Shown: positions 1 through 8,058 of the stretch, one piece after another
How the letters are laid out: the number at the start of each line of letters is the position of its first letter
How positions within the stretch are numbered: the stretch's first letter is position 1
The notes under the pieces: model-generated
Database searches by the model: none
What the model saw: only the letters and a program-made list of their open reading frames with translations
What the model was told of the DNA's origin: nothing
DNA from: Calvatia gigantea
Taxonomy: Eukaryota; Basidiomycota; Agaricomycetes; Agaricales; Lycoperdaceae
Direction of reading: 5' to 3'
Assembly: GCA_025093985.1 (NCBI GenBank)
Contig: JACAAK010000009.1
Location: 2,542,001-2,606,000, forward strand
Length of the DNA: 64,000 nucleotides
Position numbers and translations under genes: made by a program

Positions 1-443
1 TCAGGAACTTATTCCTTTCGCAAGATAAAAATAAGATAGGGTCTAATGATCCTTTCTCTCTTTCACAAGATTGAGGAAAAACTTCATAGGTTTTGAATGT
101 AACCTTCTGCCTCTTCATGAGTCTACAGTAAAACATCTACATGGAATTTATCCATCCACCTCAAATCAAGAGTCCGGAAAAATATACAGGGTCAACTTCA
201 AGATCCTTTCACCTCTTCGGAGTTGTATGGAAAAACAAATAAGGGACTTAATCATTCCTCCCTCCTTTTCGGAGTTAATGGGAAATAACAAAAAGTGTGT
301 ATACATTTCTTGGGACTGTATCCTTAATCTGCATCGGCCGAAATGCCTTTTGCATGGAGGAAAATTGCATGAGACCACTTCCATTTGCGAATCCATTAAT
401 TTGGAATTTGTTCGAGTCAAATCAGAACAAGGCTTGTAGGATC
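1..443. other. Left flank, no gene recognised
   Basis: AT-rich sequence with only short open frames on both strands that overlap each other and resemble no family I know. It is the host sequence into which the copia element inserted; the last five bases are the target-site duplication. Confidence 0.5.
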
Positions 444-448
444 ATCGC
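444..448. repeat. Target-site duplication, left copy (ATCGC)
   Basis: ATCGC lies directly outside the left LTR and the same five bases lie directly outside the right LTR. Five-base duplications are what Ty1/copia integrases make. This shows the two LTRs belong to one insertion event. Confidence 0.9.
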
Positions 449-858
449 TGTTAAGACAAGTACACCACGGCAGCTCTATGCTAGTGGCGGAGGGGAGTCG
501 TACTCACTGGGTTTGTTGAGATGATAGTTATAGACCGTTGCTAGAGGATATCGTAGAGGAATGTTGGGCAGAAGAGTAGACTGGATTGTCTAAAGAATAT
601 ACGCATACTACATAGGTCTTATATATCTAATGTCCCTGGTCTGTGCGCCGTTCTACCTAATACAGGTGAGGTCTTATCTGCCAGTAGCATATACAGAGCA
701 TACTGCGTACATTGTTCTATTTAATAGACCATGACCAGCAACCTAGAGTGCGGTCTAGTACATTGTTCGTTATCTCTCTTCAAGAGTGAAGTACTCAAGA
801 ACCCGTTTCAGCTATAAATAGACTGAACCAACGTAGTGGTACGGATCGAGATTCAACA
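449..858 (-). repeat. Copia 3' LTR
   Basis: 410-bp long terminal repeat bounded by TG…CA in either reading. It matches the copy at 5075–5484 except for three transitions: A/G near its left end, C/T in the stretch before GGGTTTGTTGAG, and G/A near CATTGTTC. A TATA-like TTTATAG stretch (minus-strand sense, about 810–825) is the likely element promoter core. Confidence 0.93.
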
Positions 859-883
859 CTCCTCCTCACTTGAAGGAGGGAGA
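859..883 (-). other. Copia polypurine tract
   Basis: Read on the minus strand this is a purine-rich run ending in GTGAGGAGGAG immediately before the 3' LTR, the position where plus-strand DNA synthesis is primed. A near-identical tract precedes the related LTR at 6065. Confidence 0.75.
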
Positions 884-2461
884 TTAATGTTTCATCGATC
901 GAGCGGCTTTATCCCATGCTTCGATATCGGAACCGAAAATCAGTCCTAGTTCAGGGCGGAAGAGATTGATTTTTGTTACGCCAAGATTCTTTGTAAAGAT
1001 ATCGGCGGGATTGTCTTGTGAAGACACATCTCCAATAACAATTATACCCTCCTCTACTAATTCTCGCACATAGTGGTAATGAATATCCACGTGCTTTGAT
1101 CGTTTTTCAACAATGGGATTTTCAGTCCAAAATTTGGACCCATCGTTGTCGCCATAGAGAATAGGAGTTGGGTGCTCAATTTTGAGCTCCTCCAGAAGCT
1201 GTGACAGCCATTTCACTTGTCGTGAAGCGTCAGACAGTTCTTTATATTCCGCCTCAGTGGATGATAGTGAAACCGTCTTTTGTCGCTGCGAAGTCCAAGT
1301 GACAGCACCGGACGCGATCATACAAACGTTTCCCGAAACAGATCGGCGGGTTTCTGTATCTTGAGCCCAGTCCGAGTCACTGAGACATTCCAGGGTCACC
1401 GCGGATTTCCCAGTATCGCCTTCATATTTCAATGCATAGTTCCTTGTCATAGACAAGTACTTTAGTACATGAATTCCAGCGCGATAGTGCTCAGGAGCGG
1501 GGTTAGCGGCATGTTGTGCCAGCTTTACTACGGCAAAGGCTATGTTGGGCCTGGTACCGATCATCAAGTACATCAAAGATCCAACCAATTGTTGGTACTT
1601 TTGACGGAAGGGGGTAGATGCAGTTTCCTTGTTCGTCACGAATTGGAAGCCAGCTGGTAATGGCGTTTTTGCCGCGGCAGACTGTGGAACCTGGAAGCGC
1701 TGCAAGATCTTATCCAGGTATTTCACCTGTTGGATGAAGATTTGATGCTTGGAGCGATTCCTCGAGATTTTCATCCCAAGGAATTCTTCACATGGACCAT
1801 GGTCTCTGCATTCCCACTTTTTCGTGAACTTTCCCTTCAACTCATTGAGGAGGGGGGAGTTTTTATTTCCCAAGAAATTCATGTCATCAACGTAGACAAT
1901 GGCTACTACAAGCTCTTTTGTTTTCGGATGTCTGTGAAAGTAGACAGCGTAGTCGGATTTGCAGCGGGTAAATCCCAGCTCAATCATAGATTGATGCAAT
2001 TCTTTCCACCACTGGCGACCGGCTTGTTTAAGGCCGTAAATCGCTCGTCTAAGTCTCCATACTTTTCCTTCCTGCCCGGGAAGTCGAAACCCTTCGGGCT
2101 GTTCCATGTATATTTCCTCGTCCAGCTTGCCATATAAATAGGCAGTTTTTACATCAACGCTATGCATATCCCAATCATGGATTGCAGCGAGTGCGAAGCT
2201 TACGCGCGCAGACTCGTAGCGGACAACTGGTGAGAAAAGCTCGTTATAGTCAATGCCTTCAATCTGCGAGAACCCTTTCGCAACTAAGCGAGCTCGCAGG
2301 CGGCCATCAGACTTTTCGAGAAATACCCAACGGTTTTTAACCGTCCTCCTTCCTTTCGGAAGATCTACCAATTCATATACTCCGCGTTTTTTCAACGCTT
2401 CGAGTTCCTCGATACACGCAGCCATCCATTTTGCCTTGATAGGCTCAGGAAGCTTAAGCAT
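884..2461 (-). pseudogene. Copia reverse transcriptase–RNase H
   Basis: A 525-codon open block covering the copia-type RVT_2 reverse transcriptase and RNase H. The RT begins with the usual copia sequence (KWMAACIEELEALKKRGVYE), contains a GLKQAGRQWW stretch and the catalytic YVDD box, and is followed by RNase H with SLSSTEAEY and the C-terminal SKHVDIHYHYVRE segment typical of copia. The first ATG is internal to the polyprotein: the same frame continues upstream past a UAG at 2507–2509. The domain looks complete and its catalytic residues are present, so the enzyme core is little decayed. It would normally be released from a Gag–Pol polyprotein by the element's protease. Confidence 0.92.
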
Positions 2462-2506
2462 GTCACGGAAAGTTTCAGGCTCTCCGTGTGCGGTATTATG
2501 TACCGT

Positions 2507-4144
2507 CTATATCAAGAAATCGATCAATTTTACTCCTCCCTCAGCGACAAGCCTTTCAATGTCCATGTCATTTACATCGTGGGATGTTGGATCATTGTTT
2601 TCAGGCATAAGTGGCAGTTCCGGACGTGTCCGAAGAATCTGGCCTGAGGACATTAACCGTTCTGTGATTTCTTTGATGTAAAAGACCGGCGCAATACATG
2701 AAGTAGCGCTCTTGGACTTTCCCTTGTCTGACACGTCATGCTGGAAAATCACAGACCCTCGTCCTGTCATTTCATAAATCCGGTTGCCAGCGGCTTGTAT
2801 AAGCCCGAAATGGCCCATCTTAACCTCTGCGAAATCAGAGAGATAACCGGTGACATGGTATGATGCTCCAGAATCAAGGAGCCAATCTGCATTATTCACG
2901 GAATGTTTATTCCCTTCTTCTCGACACTTTTGGCACTGAGACAAATCACAAATGTGATAAGTAATGATCTGATTAAGATCCTCGTGCTCTTCGTGGAGTT
3001 CTGACCTTAACTTGTCTGAATACTCGTGATTATTCACGGTATATGTAGCATTCATCTTACTTTCCAGCTTAGGAATACTAGCGGAATAAGCAGAAGGGGA
3101 AGCGCCTTGAGCGCGCTTCCAGCATACATTGCAGTTTAAGAAATTTGTACAGCGGTGTCTACGACGAGTCCCTATAGGAGGTGGGCGACGTGCTACATCT
3201 GCATAGGTGCCCCGCTCTGTTCGGCGGCCACCTCGTCGTCCCAACTCATCCTTGGAATCTCCAGGGCGTCCCGCTCCGAGGCGGACAGACCCTGCGTCTG
3301 TATCGTTCCGTCCCATCCGTTGATGGGGCTGCACATCATCTTCTGCATCAGAACAAGAATAATAGTCAGTAGAAGGTACTGACCCACACCCTCCGTCAGA
3401 ACCGTAGTCGGTGTCCGAGTCGTTGTCGTCTAAGACTGACTCGAGGACAGACTCGATTTCTTTCGGTGCCTGCTTCTTCTTGAGCGGCTTGGGCTTCTTG
3501 ATAATTGCCGGCTTGTTATACACCGGGGCCGGCCATGCGATCTCGTCTTCCTCCCTTGTGACGGTGGATGGAGTATACTCCACATCCATTTCGTCAAAGC
3601 GCTTCCACATCTCCTCCGAACTCTCGCCCGACGAAGAAGTTGATTTGAGACGTTCGTCCCACTTCTTCAGTGCGGTAACCTTGGCTTTTACCAAAGGTTT
3701 GCGACGAGCTTCGGGCTCGGGCGCAGTGATGCGCGACGCGAGCGGAGTGGCATTACTGCCGGTGGCAGCAGAGTTAGAGGCAACGGGAGGTGTTTTGGCT
3801 CGACGCGTTGCTTCTACAAGGGAACGAGTGGATGGTGGCGGCACAGTTTGTGCCTGCAACACGAAGTCCACGTCCTGGATATAACCGGAAGAGGTGGCGG
3901 CATTGCCTTGCGCACCTCCCTCTTTTCCTTTTCCCTTTCCTTTTCCTCGGGGGCGCCATCGGTGTTTCTTCTTGCCGTCGCCTTCTCCTCCAGATGGCTT
4001 TTGCTGCTGCTGTTGCTGCTGCTGGGGCTGCTGCTGCTGGGGCTTTTTAGATCCCGAGGGCTGCTGCTTTCCCTGCTGCTGGCGCTGTTGCTGCTGCTGC
4101 TGCTGCCCACCTCCCTGTCGTGGAGTAAAGCGTGCTCTTTGCAC
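2507..4144 (-). pseudogene. Copia Gag tail, Q-rich linker and protease; integrase missing
   Basis: This block continues the Gag frame after the UGA at 4187–4189. It starts with a glutamine-rich, CAG-repeat linker (about 3,990–4,130), then a basic and acidic low-complexity region with several Cys residues that do not form a clear CCHC knuckle. The retroviral-type aspartic protease follows, with active-site DSGAS near 2,850–2,875 and a GRG segment downstream. After the …SSGQIL sequence that normally precedes the pre-integrase domain, the frame runs straight into the acidic spacer before RT. Neither the integrase HHCC zinc site nor its DDE core is present. It ends at a UAG (2507–2509), beyond which the same frame continues into RT. 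Confidence 0.85.
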
Positions 4145-4186
4145 ATGGGCGGTCTGGTTGGAGGCGTAAGCGGCAATGATGCCGCT

Positions 4187-4876
4187 TCAGGCCTTATCCC
4201 ACATCAGCTCGTGGAGCGACGTGTTCGAGGTAAGGAGTGTCTGAGCTACGTGGCTCAAAGACGGGTGAAGAGAATGGAGGAGGATCATCGTTTCGATCTC
4301 CGGGGCGATGCCACTATCCATGGCGTCAAGCTGCCCGAAGATCTGCTGGAGCTCGCTCATCTTGAGCGAGGGGTCACCACCGAGAGGGAGCTCAAACGTT
4401 ATTGCGCGAATGAACTCGTTATAGACCTGAGCTGGTCCAGGAAGGCCATATTGGCCCTGCAACTGAGACCAGAGAGCGCGAGCATCCCTGGCGGAATGCT
4501 TGAGCATACTATTGGGGAGAGTTGCCTCTATCAACCCAAGGGCTCGCATCCGGAGGTTGTTGGCCATACCAACACTGCGGCGCTCCTCAACAGTCGCAGG
4601 AATCGGAGTTCCTGGTCGTGCGGGACGTGCCGGCGAAGTGCTAGTCGCTGGGGTAGCTGGGTGCTCAGGTCCGTAGGCCTGCTCATATTGGACTGGCTCG
4701 TCCAAGGCTCCAGAGAAATCCCATCCGGTCCAGGAGCAGTCGTTTAAGGAAATGCACATAAGTGCAGACCGAAGGCGAAGCGACCAGATAGTGTAATTAC
4801 CCGTCCCAGTAAGGACGGGAAGCTGTCCGCTAGGGGTTTGAACAAAGCCCTGCGGAGCAGGCGCCGGTTTAGACAT
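4187..4876 (-). CDS. Copia Gag
   Basis: Encodes about 229 residues from the ATG at 4874–4876; an upstream in-frame ATG would add seven residues. It shows the UBN2/DUF4219-like Gag pattern: a GTGNYTIWSLRLRSALM segment at the start, and W, L and Y residues spaced as in copia Gag (LWSQLQGQYG…). Gag packages the element RNA into virus-like particles in the cytoplasm. The frame stops at UGA immediately after MWDKA, but downstream codons in the same frame continue the protein, so the stop either truncates Gag or is read through. The second half of Gag is present only beyond the stop. Confidence 0.82.
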   Translation of the reverse strand: MSKPAPAPQGFVQTPSGQLPVLTGTGNYTIWSLRLRSALMCISLNDCSWTGWDFSGALDEPVQYEQAYGPEHPATPATSTSPARPARPGTPIPATVEERRSVGMANNLRMRALGLIEATLPNSMLKHSARDARALWSQLQGQYGLPGPAQVYNEFIRAITFELPLGGDPSLKMSELQQIFGQLDAMDSGIAPEIETMILLHSLHPSLSHVAQTLLTSNTSLHELMWDKA

Positions 4877-5055
4877 ATCTAAGAATAGGGTAAACACGTG
4901 TTAGCATCATGTAGGACTGCAGTGCGTGATGCACGCGTCGCAACATGGGGCAGACACAGGAATCAAATGGACCAAAGGGCCACCGTCTCCCAGGTTGCGT
5001 ACGACCGTAGCCTCCTACACTCTACCAGCATTGCAAAGTGCGGTTGGAGTGAGCG

Positions 5056-5074
5056 GCAGTCGGGGCCCATAACC
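5056..5074 (-). other. Copia primer-binding site (initiator tRNA internal fragment)
   Basis: Directly inside the 5' LTR, the minus-strand reads GGTTATGGGCCCCGACTGC. Its complement contains GGGCCCATAACC, which is the anticodon stem-loop sequence (anticodon CAU) of eukaryotic initiator tRNA-Met, rather than a tRNA 3' end with CCA. Drosophila copia is known to prime from a tRNA-iMet fragment cut in the anticodon loop, and this site has the same form. Confidence 0.8.
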
Positions 5075-5484
5075 TGTTAAGACGAGTACACCACGGCAGC
5101 TCTATGCTAGTGGCGGAGGGGAGTCGTACTTACTGGGTTTGTTGAGATGATAGTTATAGACCGTTGCTAGAGGATATCGTAGAGGAATGTTGGGCAGAAG
5201 AGTAGACTGGATTGTCTAAAGAATATACGCATACTACATAGGTCTTATATATCTAATGTCCCTGGTCTGTGCGCCGTTCTACCTAATACAGGTGAGGTCT
5301 TATCTGCCAGTAGCATATACAGAGCATACTGCGTACATTGTTCTATTTAATAGACCATGACCAGCAACCTAGAGTGCGGTCTAGTACATTGTTCATTATC
5401 TCTCTTCAAGAGTGAAGTACTCAAGAACCCGTTTCAGCTATAAATAGACTGAACCAACGTAGTGGTACGGATCGAGATTCAACA
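5075..5484 (-). repeat. Copia 5' LTR
   Basis: 410-bp repeat nearly identical to 449–858. It begins TGTTAAGAC and ends ATTCAACA on the plus strand and is followed by the right ATCGC duplication. Confidence 0.93.
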
Positions 5485-5489
5485 ATCGC
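5485..5489. repeat. Target-site duplication, right copy (ATCGC)
   Basis: Exact copy of the five bases at 444–448, directly outside the right LTR. Confidence 0.9.
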
Positions 5490-6039
5490 TCCGCTGGCTC
5501 ATAGGACTGCTGCAGCTGATTGATCTACATAACCGCAAAGTGACAGCCTTGGTTATGCTGGCTTAATACTGCTGCTTTCTTGATCTCACAATAATCGCAC
5601 GCTGGATTAGCGACCAGTAATTTATCACTTAGGATTTCACATCAGCAAAATGGTTTCTTGTATTTCACACCTACACAGAAAAACAGACTTGTTGAACGCT
5701 TTGAAAGAATTGCTGTTTACAATTTCTGGAGGAACTTTTTAAGCTTTCCTACTCCTACTCTTAGACAAAAGTCGCAGCGAGTTAGTTGTGGGAGTTTAGT
5801 TGAGTTAAAGGACATTTGATAGCTCAAAGCAATTGTCGTTGCGTCCTTTATGGCCATCATAGCAAATGCTAGCATCAATTCCTCTCTGCTACAGGCTCTT
5901 TTCCAACTTTCAAAAGCTGGTTAAATCCACATGATTGTTGATGACTCCGACATTTGATGTTTGGCTCTGCCACTCTTTTGTTGAAGATTCCAATGTCTAA
6001 AGCTTGGTTTCAATACTGCTAGATTATTGAAGTGTTAAT
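5490..6039. other. Spacer between two LTR elements, no gene recognised
   Basis: AT-rich, with no open frame of note on either strand. It ends with a polypurine-type tract leading into the next LTR, so part of it may be the untranslated internal end of that second element; no Gag or Pol similarity is visible. Confidence 0.4.
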
Positions 6040-6600
6040 CTTCCCCCCTTCAAGTGAGGAGGAGTGTTGAATCTCGCTCCATACCACTATGTTGGTTCAG
6101 TCTATTTATAGCTGAAACAGGGTTCGAGTATTTCACCTTCAGAGGGTCAATAATAACGGACCATCATGGACTATGTATGCAGTAGTTGTACTGCCCTTCT
6201 GGTAGTTGGTTATACCCTCCACATGGAACCTTCTAGTACATGTGTCATACACAGTATGCTCCAATTATGCTACTGGTAGTTAGACCTCACCCATATAAGG
6301 GTTTAGAGTGCACAGACCAGGGATTTTAGTATATAAACATCCTATGTAGCATTATGATATATATGCCCTTTGGAGATGCCTCTTGGCTATGCCCTCTGGT
6401 GTAAGACACTATGTCTTCCCTTTTCTATGTTAGCTTCTCCAAGCATCGCTTCTCTTCTCCTCAAGACTCTCTGAGTACGCTGGTATAAGCAGGACCATGT
6501 CCGCTACCATGCATCTCTCCTACTGGACCGTCTCCCAGATGAATATGACTACCCTCCACCACTGACGCCTACACACTTAGGTAGTGTGAATTATATTGGG
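6040..6600 (+). repeat. Diverged LTR of a related copia element, with its polypurine tract
   Basis: CTTCAAGTGAGGAGGAG followed by TGTTGAATCTCG at 6065 copies the polypurine tract and LTR start of the 449–5484 element, but in the opposite orientation. Similarity continues through the TATA region (GTCTATTTATAGCTGAAAC) and the GCACAGACCAGGGA segment near 6,320, with many substitutions and small indels. The right end is unclear, near 6,580–6,600. The tract in front shows it was a 3' LTR, not a solo LTR; the rest of that element is lost. Confidence 0.78.
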
Positions 6601-6616
6601 ATGTCTACTTGTTCTC

Positions 6617-7250
6617 TCAACATTTGAGACTGTTCAAACAAACCCTGAAAGGTTGGATTAACCTTATCTGCAGGATGATCTCAAAAGTAATGCTTGATAT
6701 TGTATACATTCTCCCATGGTATCTCTTTTGTATTGATGATGTTTTGGACTTCTGAAAGTGGTCTTGAACAACTGCGAAGCTGAAAGCCTTTGCTTGTTTC
6801 AGGTCCAGTCTAGAGGCCTTTTTCAGCTTGAGCTCTGTTGCAGCCCTCTCCATAAACTGTGATATCCAACATTTCCCTGGACTGTACCCACAAAGCTGGA
6901 CAACTTTGGGAGCAATTGTCCTTTTGCAAAATAGATGCCCAACCATTCCAAGAAACTTAACCCATTCCACCAATGCTGCCTCCTGGTCTTCATTTAACAA
7001 CCACTTATATTTGTGGGCAATTCTAGAAGGTTGGTGAATGTTAAGATAACAATTTACAGTGTCACATATGGCAGCTCAGTTTCAAGGTGTGGAGCATAGG
7101 TACTCTTGTATCTCCCTGACTTGATATCCTCCACTGTAGCAGTTATGATAGCCCAGACCCCAGGATCACCATAGTCAATATTCCACAAGTGCAGCTGTTT
7201 TTTTCATGTACTCTTCCATTTTTTTCGGGAGGTTTTCTTGCCCATTGGAT
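6617..7250 (-). pseudogene. Truncated pogo-type DDE transposase
   Basis: Minus-strand remains of the N-terminal half of a pogo/Tc1-superfamily transposase. An upstream piece (about 7,050–7,150) has the VEDIKSGRYKS helix-turn-helix sequence. After a frame change, the CENP-B-type DNA-binding domain follows (LNEDQEAALVEWVKFLG, then KRTIAPKVVQLCG…PGKCWISQF) with the …RLDLKQAKAF…VVQDHFQK region that leads to the DDE catalytic core. The catalytic core itself is missing: sequence similarity stops near 6,690, close to the diverged LTR. At least one frameshift separates the two DNA-binding pieces. It is a dead fragment. Confidence 0.78.
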
Positions 7251-8058
7251 CAGATTTTGCACGTCGGGCTCACTTCTCCAGAGCACATGGATACCATCAG
7301 TCCAGTGGAGTTTGAACCCCTATGTCATCCCTTTGTCATGCCCAGAGAGGGTAAGGCAGTAAATCTCAAATACCACCCCACCCACTCTGTTCCACAATCC
7401 CATACCTTTACAATGTATAGAACACAAGGTCTGGAATGGTGGGTGCATTTTTCGCGGTGAACAGTCCAACAGATCTAGAAGGACCTGGGGTTTGACCTCA
7501 AATTTGGTGGCAATTTCACCTTGATAAACCATGTTTTTCGCGTTTTCTATCCCACTCTTGTCTCGGAGCACAAAGCTGGCCAGATAGGTTTACGGAGACA
7601 TACTAGATACATGCTCCAAAAAAATTGTGAAGAGCATCAACTGAGTGTAGCCTTCATAAATCACAGTTTTAAACACCCGATTGGGTAAAGAGGTGATCAG
7701 TGACAGTAAATCTCAGTATATATCCCGATAAAATAATTATGCCTTATGGAGGGGCGTTGACTTAGAAGAGGCAGCAATCGTCCGCGGGCGGGGATGTGAG
7801 GTTGTCTATTAGGAACAAAATCGGACGTCCGGTAATGTCGTTAAACTCCACTGAAGAGGTTCCTTTTACATCTTCTAGCTACCTTCTGGCGAAATCGACC
7901 TCCCACGAGGCCATTTTAGCAGCGTTGGGGTGCGAGTGTTTCTGACATCATCGGGGAATCCAATGGAATCACGCCCGGCTTACTCTCACACCCATTAACG
8001 GACAAACTCCTGGATCCCATTTATTCTTAGAACCAATCTAATTAATGCCCTTCGAGTA
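7251..8058. other. Intergenic, no gene recognised
   Basis: Contains the short frame at 7320–7571 (minus) with no recognisable family, and the 3' flank of the methionyl-tRNA synthetase gene. The outer end of the pogo element and its inverted repeat should lie here, but I could not define them. Confidence 0.4.

Larger units (their letters stand above)
449..5484 (-). mobile_element. Ty1/copia LTR retrotransposon, integrase-deleted
   Basis: A 5,036-bp element on the minus strand. In order along its own sense: 5' LTR (5075–5484), primer-binding site, Gag, a glutamine-rich linker, aspartic protease, reverse transcriptase, RNase H, polypurine tract, 3' LTR (449–858). It is flanked by 5-bp duplications. 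The order of protease before RT is that of copia/Pseudoviridae, but the integrase that should lie between them is absent: only about 130 codons separate the protease core from the RT start. All three coding blocks lie in one reading frame, broken by a UGA (4187–4189) and a UAG (2507–2509). The two LTRs differ at three positions, all transitions, so insertion is recent. The element probably moved with enzymes supplied in trans, or lost integrase and gained stops after insertion. Confidence 0.93.

Noticed and set aside
3848..4747. Long plus-strand open frame of 299 codons, rich in Leu and Ser
   Set aside because: It is the antisense of the copia Gag and glutamine-rich linker; a CAG repeat read backwards gives Leu/Ala/Ser runs. 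No family similarity.
7320..7571. 83-codon minus-strand frame next to the pogo fragment
   Set aside because: No transposase motif or other family; probably flanking sequence.
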